A stretch of 64,000 nt of DNA. It comes from Acinetobacter populi (lineage in GTDB: Bacteria; Pseudomonadota; Gammaproteobacteria; Pseudomonadales; Moraxellaceae). Under the pieces are notes generated by a model that did not search any database, was not told the origin of the DNA, and worked only from the letters and a program-made list of their open reading frames with translations. Position 1 is the first letter of the stretch, and each line of letters starts with the position of its first letter. Both the position numbers and the translations under genes were made by a program. The stretch spans positions 1,161,160 to 1,225,159 of the forward strand of contig NZ_NEXX01000001.1 of the NCBI RefSeq assembly GCF_002174125.1. Reading direction: 5' to 3'. Of this stretch, positions 28,297 through 37,939 are shown one piece after another.

Positions 28297-29652
28297 TTAT
28301 GCAGCAAGTAATTGTTTCGCCTGTTCCCGATGCAATGCCTGCAAACGGTCAATATCAAGCGTTTGCAATTCTCGATCCTTGACAATCCATTTACCCTGTA
28401 CCATGACATGCTGTGCCTGATCTGCACCACAAAGCAATAATGCCGAGATCGGATCATGACTACCGGAAAAACGTAATTCGTCCAAACGATAAAAAGCCAA
28501 ATCAGCTTGATAGCCTTCGGCAATCTGACCCAAATCATGCGCGCGCCCCAACAATTTTGCCGAACCCGTGGTAGCTAGTGTTAAGGCAAATTCCGGTGTA
28601 ATCGCTTCGGCACCATATTTTAAGCGTTGTAAATACATGGCCTGTCGTGCTTCCAGAATCAGATTTGACGCATCTGCCGATGCTGAACCATCTACACCTA
28701 AGCCCACATTGGCACCCGCTTGCAATAAATCCAGCGTCGCACAAATTCCCGATGCCAAACGCATATTGGAATAAGGACAATGACAAATCCCCACGCCATT
28801 TGCGCCCAGACGCGCAATTTCCTCAGCATTAAAATGAATGCCATGTGCCAGCCATGTCCGTGAATTTAGCCAGCCAACGCTTTCCAGATAATCCACTGTA
28901 CGCAGGCCAAACATCCTCAAACAGAAATTTTCTTCATCAATGGTTTCGGCCAAATGCGTATGCAAACGCACATCCATTTGCGCTGCCAAATCTGCACTGG
29001 CCTGCATAATTTCCCGAGTAACGGAAAAAGGTGAACACGGTGCCAATGCAATATTCACCATTGCACCTTCACCGCGCTGATGATACTGATTGACCAGACG
29101 GGCACTGTCCTGCAAGATCACTTCCATATCTTGCACCGTATGTTGCGGCGGCAAACCACCCTGATCTTTGCCCAAACTCATAGAACCACGGGTTAGCATG
29201 ACCCGTACACCCAAATCACGGGCAGCCTGTACCTGAATATCAATGGCATCGGTCAGTTGTTGTGGAAATAGATAATGATGGTCTGCCGCAAAGGTACAAC
29301 CGGACATGGTCAACTCTGCCAATGCAACCTGCGTTGCCAGATGCAATTGCTCCGGTGTAAGTTTCGCCCAGACCGGATACAAATTAACCAGCCACGGAAA
29401 TAACGGCACATTGACCACAGGTTTCCATGCACGAGTTAAAGTTTGATAAAAATGATGATGGCTATTAATCAAGCCCGGAATAATCACGTCATCACGGGCA
29501 TTATAGATTTGATCATAAGGTTGGGAAGGCTGCTGGCCCAAGGCAACCAGCTCCTTAATCCTGCCCTGTTCGACCACAAGCCCACCGCGGGCATCCAGAT
29601 CATTGGCAGTAAAAATTGCGAATGGATTTTGAATCCAGATACTTTGACTCAT
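28297..29652 (-). CDS. 8-oxoguanine deaminase family amidohydrolase
   Basis: The 451-residue amidohydrolase has IPGLINSHHHFYQTLTRA (metal His), THLAETIDEE, WLAHGIHFN, CHCPYSNMRLASG and GLGVDGSASADASNL (catalytic Asp), the pattern of the 8-oxoguanine deaminase/TrzN/AtzA group represented by Pseudomonas Pa0142. It probably converts 8-oxoguanine to urate, but related enzymes act on guanine, isocytosine or triazines. A TTG at 29664 is excluded because the GGAGA ribosome site overlaps it; the ATG at 29652 fits. Unlike guaD at 17160, it has no evident nitrogen promoter. Confidence 0.85.
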   Translation of the reverse strand: MSQSIWIQNPFAIFTANDLDARGGLVVEQGRIKELVALGQQPSQPYDQIYNARDDVIIPGLINSHHHFYQTLTRAWKPVVNVPLFPWLVNLYPVWAKLTPEQLHLATQVALAELTMSGCTFAADHHYLFPQQLTDAIDIQVQAARDLGVRVMLTRGSMSLGKDQGGLPPQHTVQDMEVILQDSARLVNQYHQRGEGAMVNIALAPCSPFSVTREIMQASADLAAQMDVRLHTHLAETIDEENFCLRMFGLRTVDYLESVGWLNSRTWLAHGIHFNAEEIARLGANGVGICHCPYSNMRLASGICATLDLLQAGANVGLGVDGSASADASNLILEARQAMYLQRLKYGAEAITPEFALTLATTGSAKLLGRAHDLGQIAEGYQADLAFYRLDELRFSGSHDPISALLLCGADQAQHVMVQGKWIVKDRELQTLDIDRLQALHREQAKQLLAA

Positions 29653-29981
29653 TGTGTTCTCCAATACATCTATTCATACAAAAAGACGCCTTGAAGATAT
29701 TCAAAAGGGAAAAAGCCAACCACTGATGCCGCTTCGCTTTTGAATTAAAGGACAAATTTATTTTGTGATATTTTGCCGTATTTATGATGCAGTGCCAAGT
29801 CCTTCTACACAATATGATGATTCAATAAGCATCTTTTAAAATTTAAACTTTACAATAAAAATGCTGTGTTAAATGGCCAGTAAATTTTTCTTTGCTGATT
29901 ATTTTTATATTTTAATCCGCTTAAAATATAAAAACCCCTTAAAAAAATTAAGAGGTTTTTATAAGAAATTTGCACTTAAAG
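29653..29981. other. Intergenic region between tex and the 8-oxoguanine deaminase gene
   Basis: Within this 329-base AT-rich gap I see ATTCAAAAG and CTTTTGAAT as distant inverted arms (about 29699-29748) and the tex terminator at 29931. No gene was recognised. Confidence 0.5.
29931..29959 (-). terminator. Terminator of tex
   Basis: AAAACCCCTTAA and TTAAGAGGTTTT form a 12-bp stem with one mismatch around a 5-base loop. On the minus strand it ends in a T run, 23 bases after the tex stop. Confidence 0.8.
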
Positions 29982-32342
29982 TTATTTAGAACCTTTAATC
30001 CCAGCCTGCAATAATAAAGCACCGAAACCACCAATTTTTTGCTCTTGTGGTTTCTCGGATTTGGCCTTGCTATGCTGCGGACGCTTAAAGTCACCGTCTT
30101 TATTACGTGGTGGACGCTGACCTTGTGGTTTACGCTCATTACTGCGCTCTGCACGATCCTGCTGTGGACGTGGCGCACGAGCCGCTTTAACAGGCGCAGC
30201 ACCTTCGGCTTTCATGCTTAAATTGACACGGCCTCGTTCTACATCCACTTGCAACACACGAACCTGTACAATTTGTCCCGGTTTAACCACTTTATGTGGA
30301 TCACTGACAAAACCATTCGACAATTCAGAAATATGTACCAAACCATCCTGATGTACACCGATATCGACAAAGGCACCGAAATTGGTAACATTGGTGATTA
30401 CCCCTTCAAGCTGTAAACCTTCACTCAATTGGGCAACTTCGGTGATATCTTCACGGAATTTTGCAGTACGGAATTCTGGACGTGGGTCGCGACCTGGTTT
30501 CTCCAATTCGGCCAACACATCCTTCACAGTAGGCAGACCATATTGTTCTGTCACAAAAGTATCCGCATCGATTGAACGAATAATTTCACTATTGGCAATA
30601 ATATCCTGCACGGTGGTGCCTTTACTGCTGACAATCTGTTGCACCAGCGCATAGCTTTCCGGATGCACCGCAGACGCATCAAGCGGTTGCTCACCATCCT
30701 GAATGCGTAAGAAACCTGCTGCCTGTTCAAAGGTACGTTCACCCAGACGTGGTACTTTTTTCAATTGTTCACGGTTTTCAAAGCGACCGTGCTCTTTACG
30801 ATATTCAACAATTTGCTGGGCAATGGCTTTATTTAAACCAGCGATATAACCCAAAATTGCAGGAGATGCCGTATTGACGTCCACACCTACTGCATTCACA
30901 CAGTCTTCCACCACTGCATCCAGTGTTTGTGCCAGACCGGTTTGATTAACATCATGCTGATACTGACCCACACCAATCGATTTTGGATCGATTTTGACCA
31001 ATTCTGCCAATGGATCCTGCAAACGACGAGCAATCGATACCGCACCACGAATCGAGACATCCAATTCCGGTAATTCTGCCGAAGCCAGTTCACTGGCAGA
31101 ATACACAGATGCGCCAGCTTCACTTACTGTTACGCGGGTCAGCTTCAAATCGGTATTTTGTGCCATCATTTCGGCAACCACAGCCTCAGTTTCACGGCTC
31201 GCAGTACCATTACCAATCGCAATGAGATCCACATTAAACTCGCGGCACAGACGGGCAAGCTCAGCAATTGAGCCTTCTTTATCTTCCTTAGGTGCAAATG
31301 GATAGATGGTGCTATGCGCTTCGACATCACCAGAGGCATTGACTACTGCCAGTTTCACACCAGTACGGATCCCAGGATCGACACCTAGCGTACAACGGGC
31401 ACCAGCAGGTGCAGACAATAATAAATGACGTAAGTTCTCGGCAAATACCTGCATGGCTTCTGCTTCGGCAGCCAGACGTTTTTCCGTTAACAGGGAATGT
31501 TCAATTTGCGGACGAATTTTACCCAGCCAGAATAAAGTCGCCGTTTGCTTTAAAAACTCATGACGCGATTCTGGTTTGATCTGACCGATATTATATTCTT
31601 CGTGAATACGTGCTTCCGGCCCATCATTTTCGCCATCAACTTTTAAGGTCAGTACATTCTCCTGACGACCGCGCAACAATGCCAATAAACGATGTGAAGG
31701 AACTTTATTCAAACTTTCGGAAAAATCAAAGTAATCACGGAATTTTTTACCAACTTCTTTTTTCTCTTCCGAAGCAACTACACTTTTTAAAACGGCTGTT
31801 TTGGCAAAGATTTGTTTTAGGTCGGCAGTCAGGGCAATATTTTGCGCCCATTCATCAATAATAATATGCTGAATAGCATCCAATTGACTGTCTACATCCG
31901 GATAGTCTTCATGACTAAAATCTTCCAAAGCTGTCTTGGGATCGATTTCAGTGGTGAGAATCTTTTCTGCATATTCGCCCAAGCCTGCTTCTTTGGCTTT
32001 AAAGGATTTACTGGTGCGCTTCGGACGATAAGGTGCATAAATTTCTTCTAATGCATTTTTTGTTTCGGCAGCATTGATTCTCGATAATAAGTCGTCATTC
32101 AGCTTATCTTGTTCTTTTAATGACGCAATGACTTTTTCACGACGATCAAACAAATCTCTTAAATAATGTAATCGAGTATCTAACTGACGAAGTTGCGAGT
32201 CATCCAAACCTTCGGTCGCTTCTTTACGATAACGTGCGATAAATGGCACACTTGAACCTTCATCAAGCAGACGTATGGCTGCTTCTACTTGGTTAGGACG
32301 TACGGCAAGCTCCGTTGCGATTTGCTGCACTAATTCAGTCAT
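29982..32342 (-). CDS. tex: RNA-binding transcriptional accessory protein Tex
   Basis: The 786-residue protein has the Tex order: an N-terminal helical domain with VPFIARYRKEATEGLDD, a YqgF/RuvX-like nuclease fold with LGVDPGIRTGVKLAVV, helix-hairpin-helix segments (LNKAIAQQIVEYRKEHGRFENR), and an S1 RNA-binding domain (LEGVITNVTNFGAFVDIGVHQ..). A basic Arg/Pro/Gln-rich tail (about 710-786) is longer than in many homologues. Tex supports transcription fidelity and stress tolerance by a poorly known mechanism. It is divergent from ompR. Confidence 0.96.
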   Translation of the reverse strand: MTELVQQIATELAVRPNQVEAAIRLLDEGSSVPFIARYRKEATEGLDDSQLRQLDTRLHYLRDLFDRREKVIASLKEQDKLNDDLLSRINAAETKNALEEIYAPYRPKRTSKSFKAKEAGLGEYAEKILTTEIDPKTALEDFSHEDYPDVDSQLDAIQHIIIDEWAQNIALTADLKQIFAKTAVLKSVVASEEKKEVGKKFRDYFDFSESLNKVPSHRLLALLRGRQENVLTLKVDGENDGPEARIHEEYNIGQIKPESRHEFLKQTATLFWLGKIRPQIEHSLLTEKRLAAEAEAMQVFAENLRHLLLSAPAGARCTLGVDPGIRTGVKLAVVNASGDVEAHSTIYPFAPKEDKEGSIAELARLCREFNVDLIAIGNGTASRETEAVVAEMMAQNTDLKLTRVTVSEAGASVYSASELASAELPELDVSIRGAVSIARRLQDPLAELVKIDPKSIGVGQYQHDVNQTGLAQTLDAVVEDCVNAVGVDVNTASPAILGYIAGLNKAIAQQIVEYRKEHGRFENREQLKKVPRLGERTFEQAAGFLRIQDGEQPLDASAVHPESYALVQQIVSSKGTTVQDIIANSEIIRSIDADTFVTEQYGLPTVKDVLAELEKPGRDPRPEFRTAKFREDITEVAQLSEGLQLEGVITNVTNFGAFVDIGVHQDGLVHISELSNGFVSDPHKVVKPGQIVQVRVLQVDVERGRVNLSMKAEGAAPVKAARAPRPQQDRAERSNERKPQGQRPPRNKDGDFKRPQHSKAKSEKPQEQKIGGFGALLLQAGIKGSK

Positions 32343-32765
32343 TCAGCGTTATTCCGGCAGTTAAATTATCAGCACACGATTATACGTGCCAAACGATGAA
32401 AATAAAGCCTTTATACACAGCTTTTTCATCGCTTTTTCATAGATTTTCTTAAAATAATTTTTCAGGTTGTAACATTTGCTTTCTTGAAACCGTCATCTTT
32501 GTACTTTAAGTTATTTAAAAATAGAAGCTTTCTTTGAAAATGAAAGAATTTTATCAATTTTTGCAGCAAATCTTATTGCAATACATATCAGTTATTAAGA
32601 TATTGCCAATAAGAACCAAATTTTAGTTGTTGAATTTTAGTATCAAAGCAAGATTTACATTTGTAATTTTTGGTAGATTCGAGCATAGTGTATTGTACGA
32701 ATTTAGCTTTATACTCAAGATATTAAGCAACAATATAGCATGAATAACAATTGAAGGAGTACATC
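32343..32765. other. Divergent promoter region between tex and ompR
   Basis: This 423-base very AT-rich gap must hold both promoters. A TTGTAACATTTGC stretch near 32466 recalls OmpR-box sequence (TTACA/GAAACA half-sites), but the match is too loose to call. No gene was seen. Confidence 0.45.
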
Positions 32766-33527
32766 ATGAGCTTAGTTGTACCAGCAGAAACCGAAGCACC
32801 TCGTCCAGATTCAGATCGAGTGGATCGGATTTTGGTGGTCGATGATGATGTCCGCTTAAGAACCCTATTGCAGCGATTTCTGGAAGATAAAGGCTTTGTC
32901 GTTAAAACAGCCCATGATGCCACGCAAATGGATCGATTATTACAACGTGAGCTATTTTCGTTAATCGTTCTGGATTTCATGCTACCGGTTGAAGATGGCT
33001 TAAGTATTTGTCGTCGCCTACGTGCTTCCAATATCGATACACCGATTATCATGTTGACTGCAAGAGGCAGTGACTCAGATCGTATCGCCGGTCTGGAAGC
33101 CGGGGCGGATGATTATCTGCCAAAACCGTTTAATCCAAATGAACTACTGGCACGTATCCGTGCTGTGCTACGTCGTCAGGTACGAGAAGTCCCCGGCGCA
33201 CCAAGTCAAAACCTTGAAGTAGTCAGCTTTGGACCATGGTCACTGGATTTATCAACCCGTACCCTGACACGTGAAGGTCAAGTCGTGACATTGACAACGG
33301 GTGAATTTGCAGTACTTAAGGCACTGGTTCAACATCCACGTGAACCATTAACACGTGACAAGTTGATGAATCTAGCCCGTGGTCGTGAATGGGGTGCAAT
33401 GGAACGCTCAATTGATGTACAGGTTTCCCGCTTAAGACGTCTGATTGAAGAAAACCCTGCCCGTGCCCGTTATATCCAGACTGTATGGGGCGTAGGTTAT
33501 GTCTTCGTTCCAGATGGTGCAGAATAA
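32766..33527 (+). CDS. ompR: Response regulator OmpR
   Basis: The 253-residue regulator has a receiver domain (VVDDDVRLRTLLQRFLEDKG, phospho-Asp in LIVLDFMLPVEDG, Lys in YLPKPFNP) and a C-terminal winged helix ending TVWGVGYVFVPDG as in OmpR. AAGGAG 5 bases before the ATG at 32766 decides this start over a TTG at 32751. EnvZ follows after 24 bases. The pair senses osmotic or envelope conditions and in Acinetobacter affects envelope and virulence traits. Confidence 0.95.
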   Translation: MSLVVPAETEAPRPDSDRVDRILVVDDDVRLRTLLQRFLEDKGFVVKTAHDATQMDRLLQRELFSLIVLDFMLPVEDGLSICRRLRASNIDTPIIMLTARGSDSDRIAGLEAGADDYLPKPFNPNELLARIRAVLRRQVREVPGAPSQNLEVVSFGPWSLDLSTRTLTREGQVVTLTTGEFAVLKALVQHPREPLTRDKLMNLARGREWGAMERSIDVQVSRLRRLIEENPARARYIQTVWGVGYVFVPDGAE

Positions 33528-33551
33528 TAATTTACTGGTATTCATTAGTCC

Positions 33552-35021
33552 GTGAAGCAGGATTCCAGCCCCCATCATCTTGATGCGCTACATGATGCAG
33601 AATTTTCCTATCAGGAGCGTAAACGCACGCCTTGGGAAAAGTTTCTAGATAAAATTAAACCACGCTCTGCCGCCATGCGTACGACAGTGCTGGTTTCGCT
33701 GGTGGTTATTTTTAGTTTATGGATGTCCTTGTGGTTCTTCTGGCGTACGCTTTACCTGCCTGAAATCAAACAACATGCCCGATATCTGGCAGTTGAAATT
33801 GAAATGCTCAACTACAGTGATGTAGAAATCCGCTATCAGCAACAATCAACTGATTTAAAAGCTTGGCTTCGCGATAAAATGGGCATTGAAATTGTCAAAA
33901 ATCCCGAACAATTCCCCAATGTCCGAGATAAATTCGTCGCCGAATTATTTACCGACCGACTCTCCAATGCACTTGCAAGAGAACTGGAACTTCAAGGTAA
34001 TGATGTTACCGTTTATTTTCAATTCAAGCCTAGCCCACAAATCTGGATCCAAACCCCACAGCTGAAAGGCAATTGGCTCAGGGAGCCTTTACCTACTTAT
34101 GCCAACTATAGTCCGGAATTGCTGATTGGCTGGATTTTGGGAATTCCATTCCTGACCATGGTAATTATTTTAACACTGGTACGCCAACTTAACCGTCCGT
34201 TAAAACGGCTGCAAAATGCTGCCAATAGTTATAGCAAAACGGGTAAAGCCCCTTATCTGGAAATTAACCATGGTCCACTGGAAATCAGGCAGGTCAACCA
34301 ATCCTTTAACCATATGATTCACACCCTGCAATTGGCCGAACAAGAACGTCGTATCATGTTGGCAGGGATTTCTCATGATTTACGCACACCATTAACCCGT
34401 ATTCGCTTAACTGCAGAAATGTTACCAGATGAGTTCTTAAAAGAAGGACTGATCTATGATGTTGATGACATGGATGCCATCCTCAATCAATTTATTTCCT
34501 TTATGCGTGATGGTTCCGATGAGGAATTACATGATACCAATGTCAATACGCTATTGCAGGAAATCGTGGTGCAATTCAAGCCATTGGATATTCGCTTCAC
34601 GGCTCAGGAATTACCAATTATTCAGGCACGTAGTCTATCTTTAAAACGTCTGGTCGGAAATCTGGTGAATAATGCCAAACGTTATGGTGCCGAACCTGTA
34701 GAATTATCCGCTTATCTACAAGCGCATGAACTGGTAATTCGTGTTGCCGATCATGGTGAAGGTATTCCGGAAAGTCAGGTACAAGCACTGATGCAACCCT
34801 TTGTCCGTGGCGAAGCAGCCCGTACCATTCAGGGCAGCGGCTTAGGATTGGCGATTGTCAAAAGAATTGTCGATATTCATCAAGGCAGAATTGAAATCAG
34901 TAATCATGCTGAAGGTGGTCTGGAAGTTAAAATTTACTTGCCTATTGAGAGAGATCATCAGGAAGAAACGCCCCAAACCAGTCCACTTGATCGTATTAAA
35001 CAAAAACTCGGGAAAAGCTAA
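33552..35021 (+). CDS. envZ: Sensor histidine kinase EnvZ
   Basis: The 489-residue kinase starts at GTG. It has two membrane helices (about 44-66 and 190-210) around a periplasmic domain, a HAMP segment (RQLNRPLKRLQNAANSYSKT), the EnvZ-type H box AGISHDLRTPLTRIRLTAEM, an N box (NNAKRYG), and GSGLGLAIVKRIVD. It phosphorylates and dephosphorylates OmpR. The N-terminal cytosolic extension of about 40 residues before the first helix is longer than in E. coli EnvZ. Confidence 0.94.
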   Translation: MKQDSSPHHLDALHDAEFSYQERKRTPWEKFLDKIKPRSAAMRTTVLVSLVVIFSLWMSLWFFWRTLYLPEIKQHARYLAVEIEMLNYSDVEIRYQQQSTDLKAWLRDKMGIEIVKNPEQFPNVRDKFVAELFTDRLSNALARELELQGNDVTVYFQFKPSPQIWIQTPQLKGNWLREPLPTYANYSPELLIGWILGIPFLTMVIILTLVRQLNRPLKRLQNAANSYSKTGKAPYLEINHGPLEIRQVNQSFNHMIHTLQLAEQERRIMLAGISHDLRTPLTRIRLTAEMLPDEFLKEGLIYDVDDMDAILNQFISFMRDGSDEELHDTNVNTLLQEIVVQFKPLDIRFTAQELPIIQARSLSLKRLVGNLVNNAKRYGAEPVELSAYLQAHELVIRVADHGEGIPESQVQALMQPFVRGEAARTIQGSGLGLAIVKRIVDIHQGRIEISNHAEGGLEVKIYLPIERDHQEETPQTSPLDRIKQKLGKS

Positions 35022-35056
35022 GTAAATCTCCACAATAAATTCAGATCATAAATGTC

Positions 35057-35079
35057 GGTTATTTTTACAAAAAATAACC
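35057..35079 (+). terminator. Hairpin after envZ
   Basis: GGTTATTTTT and AAAAATAACC form a perfect 10-bp stem with a 3-base loop, 35 bases past the envZ stop. There is no T run beyond the stem, so termination is plausible but not certain. Confidence 0.45.
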
Positions 35080-35256
35080 ATATTAATCATATGTTTATAT
35101 TTTTGCTTCCAATTCAATTTCTTCACTTTTTATGTTAAACTAAACAGGCATAATAATCGTTATTAGACCTTAGCAGTATTGATCTGCCTTTTTGAAAATT
35201 CCCACGCTACAATCGGCTCTCACAAGGATTTCGTTAATTTAATTTGAGAGTCTGCT

Positions 35257-36771
35257 ATGTCATTAGAGCGTATTCGTTTAGCAAGCCTACACAACAAAGT
35301 GATCAGTGCACAACAAGCCGCTGAACTCATTAAAGATGGGATGACGGTTGGGATGAGTGGTTTTACTCGTGCTGGCGAAGCAAAAGCTGTCCCACATGCA
35401 CTTGCGCAACGAGCAAAGCAGCATCCTCTGAAAATTAACCTGATTACTGGTGCAAGTCTAGGTAATGATCTGGATAAAGAACTGACCGAAGCTGGTGTAC
35501 TTGCCCGTCGTATGCCATTTCAGGTAGATACCACATTACGCCGTGCCATTAACAATGGCGAAGTGATGTTTGTCGATCAGCATTTGTCTGAAACTGTTGA
35601 GCAAATGCGTAACAAACAACTGAAACGTCCTGATATTGCTGTAATCGAAGCGATTGCCATCAGCAAAGATGGTCATATTATTCCAACAACTTCTGTCGGT
35701 AACTCTGCAAGTTTTGCCATCTTTGCCGATCAAGTCATTGTTGAAATCAATACTGCGGTCAGCGAAGAGCTTGAAGGCCTGCACGATATCTATATTCCAA
35801 CCTATCGCCCAACCCGTACGCCTGTACCACTCACCAAAGTTGATGACCGCATTGGTACGACAGCCATTGTGATTGATCCAGCTAAAATCGTCGGTATTGT
35901 ATTTAATGATACCCTTGATTCACCATCTACTGTTACCCCACCGGATGAAGAAACTCAAGGCATTGCCAATCACCTAATCAACTTTTTTGAAGATGAAGTT
36001 GCAGCAGGTCGTTTACCAAAAAATCTTGGACCACTACAGGCAGGTATCGGTTCGATTGCCAATGCTGTACTTTCCGGTTTCCAGCACTCAAGCTTTGAAG
36101 ATTTGGTGATGTATTCAGAAGTACTACAAGACTGTACATTTGAACTCATTGATGCGGGCAAAATGAAATTTGCCTCAGGTTGTTCGATGACCCTGTCTCA
36201 GAAATACGGTGATCGTGTATTTGGTAATCTTGCACATTACAAAGATAAATTTATTTTACGCCCACAAGAAATTTCCAACCATCCGGAACTTGTCCGTCGT
36301 TTGGGGATTATCGGCATCAATACCGCACTGGAGTTCGATATTTACGGTAATGTCAACTCAACCCATGTTGGTGGTACAAAAATGATGAACGGTATCGGCG
36401 GCTCAGGCGATTTTGCCCGTAATGCGCATCTGGCTATTTTTGTGACCAAATCCATTGCCAAAGGTGGTGCAATTTCATCTGTAGTGCCAATGGTCAGCCA
36501 TGTCGATCATAATGAACATGATGTTGATATTCTGGTGACCGAAATTGGTCTGGCAGACTTGCGTGGTCTTGCACCACGTGAACGTGCCAAAGTGATTATC
36601 GAAAACTGTGTCCATCCTGCGTATCGTGATGAATTGCAAAGCTACTATGACCGCGCATGTAAAATTGGTGGCCATACTCCGCATATCCTGCGTGAAGCAC
36701 TACAATGGCATATCAACCTTGAGGAAAATGGTCATATGCTGGCCACTAAACCTGAAGCAAAATCTGCTTAA
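35257..36771 (+). CDS. Acetyl-CoA hydrolase/transferase family, probable succinyl-CoA:acetate CoA-transferase
   Basis: The 504-residue protein follows the AarC/Cat1/ScpC class of CoA-transferases: MTVGMSGFTRAGEAK near the N-terminus, a central GLGPLQAGIGSIANAVLSG segment, and GTKMMNGIGGSGDFARNAH near residue 380. Length is equal to Acetobacter AarC (505). It likely moves CoA between succinate and acetate, linking overflow acetate to the citric acid cycle. A propionyl-CoA:succinate transferase role is an alternative. It is monocistronic, with a clear terminator. Confidence 0.88.
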   Translation: MSLERIRLASLHNKVISAQQAAELIKDGMTVGMSGFTRAGEAKAVPHALAQRAKQHPLKINLITGASLGNDLDKELTEAGVLARRMPFQVDTTLRRAINNGEVMFVDQHLSETVEQMRNKQLKRPDIAVIEAIAISKDGHIIPTTSVGNSASFAIFADQVIVEINTAVSEELEGLHDIYIPTYRPTRTPVPLTKVDDRIGTTAIVIDPAKIVGIVFNDTLDSPSTVTPPDEETQGIANHLINFFEDEVAAGRLPKNLGPLQAGIGSIANAVLSGFQHSSFEDLVMYSEVLQDCTFELIDAGKMKFASGCSMTLSQKYGDRVFGNLAHYKDKFILRPQEISNHPELVRRLGIIGINTALEFDIYGNVNSTHVGGTKMMNGIGGSGDFARNAHLAIFVTKSIAKGGAISSVVPMVSHVDHNEHDVDILVTEIGLADLRGLAPRERAKVIIENCVHPAYRDELQSYYDRACKIGGHTPHILREALQWHINLEENGHMLATKPEAKSA

Positions 36772-36808
36772 TCATTTGATTTAAAATTTTTAACTGTTTC
36801 ATCCCAAT

Positions 36809-36842
36809 ACGACCTGCTCACCATTGACCAGGTCGTTTTTTT
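36809..36842 (+). terminator. Terminator of the CoA-transferase gene
   Basis: ACGACCTG and CAGGTCGT form an 8-bp GC-rich stem with a 12-base loop followed by seven T residues, 37 bases after the stop. Confidence 0.88.
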
Positions 36843-36960
36843 AATCCTACGATGTGCCAATATGAAGTCTTTTAAGTGACTGACCATTTTTGTGTATTTA
36901 AAAAAAAAGGATTATGATGACTTCGTCTTTAAAATCAATTGATAAGACTAAGGGTCAATT

Positions 36961-37761
36961 ATGCACAATCTCTCCCCTCAAGATTTCTTAGCGCAAATGC
37001 TGGCTACTCAAACCTCATCGATTGCAAAATATCAATTTGAACAGCAAACAGTCTGGATTAAAAAAGCAGGTAAGCGGCATTCTATCTGGCTATATCGTTT
37101 CTTCGGTATCGCAGCAAAACTGCTAAAATTACAGGCCCTCACTCCTGTTCCCAATCTGGGTGGATATCAATCCATCCTCACCGAAACCCATCGGTTACAA
37201 GAACTCCAGCAACGTGGCATCAATGTCCCTGAACTCCTTGCCTATAATGAAGAAGGTTTGATGATTGCAGATGTGGGTGATGCAGAAGTCCCCTCTGAAC
37301 AACTAGAATCAGCACTAAAACACAGTGCCAGTGCCGAGGACTGTCTACGTTTATATAAACAGGTTGTGGATGAAGTACATCGTATCCATCAAAAAGAAGT
37401 CTGGTTAAGTGAAGCATTCTTACGCAATATGGTATTTGATAAAAATCAGCGTATTGCATTTCTGGATTTCGAATCTGATCCGGGACAGTATATGAATCAA
37501 CAATTATGTTTTGCCCGAGACTGGCTTTGTTTGATCTTTTCAGCCTCTATCTATCTAAAATCTCATGATGTGCTGGAACAAGGTTCAAGCTATTTATATG
37601 CCACTATTCAACAGGAATCTAAACAAACCCAGAATGCGGTTCTTTCCGCCACGAAACTGTTTAATTGGTTAAATAAATTACCTTTAAATAAGTTCGGTAA
37701 AGATGGTTATCGCCTGACTGCGGTATTAACCGTATTAGCCTATTTAAAAGCGCTTATGTAA
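36961..37761 (+). CDS. Kinase-like protein (lipopolysaccharide-kinase / Bud32-type fold), function unknown
   Basis: The 266-residue protein is not assigned to a known gene. The segment VHRIHQKEVWLSEAFLRNMVFD followed by IAFLDFESDP has the HxxxxHxD..N and DFE order seen in small LPS core kinases (InaA/WaaP/KdkA-like) and Bud32 proteins. The usual catalytic Asp of the HxD loop appears replaced (the sequence has LSEAFLRN). The N-terminal KAGKRHSIWLYRFFG is basic and may contact membrane or lipid. No LPS genes are adjacent. Confidence 0.65.
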   Translation: MHNLSPQDFLAQMLATQTSSIAKYQFEQQTVWIKKAGKRHSIWLYRFFGIAAKLLKLQALTPVPNLGGYQSILTETHRLQELQQRGINVPELLAYNEEGLMIADVGDAEVPSEQLESALKHSASAEDCLRLYKQVVDEVHRIHQKEVWLSEAFLRNMVFDKNQRIAFLDFESDPGQYMNQQLCFARDWLCLIFSASIYLKSHDVLEQGSSYLYATIQQESKQTQNAVLSATKLFNWLNKLPLNKFGKDGYRLTAVLTVLAYLKALM

Positions 37762-37939
37762 ACTTCCCCACAATTTAGAAATTTGTTAGTTGTTATAATT
37801 ATTTAAACAATAACTCTATAATATCGCCAATGATAACTAGAGTTAATAGTTTATTATCACGCCTAAACTCATAATTTTCCAGAAATTACTTTCTCATTCG
37901 CAACACATATTCATAAAACCTGCTGCGATAGGTCTCATT

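Noticed and set aside
32460..32480. OmpR-box-like sequence upstream of ompR
   Set aside because: Only one loose half-site match; too weak to call by eye.
35151..35165. TAATAA-TCG-TTATTA palindrome as a Fur box before the CoA-transferase gene
   Set aside because: The palindrome is perfect but matches the Fur consensus poorly and is expected by chance in AT-rich DNA.
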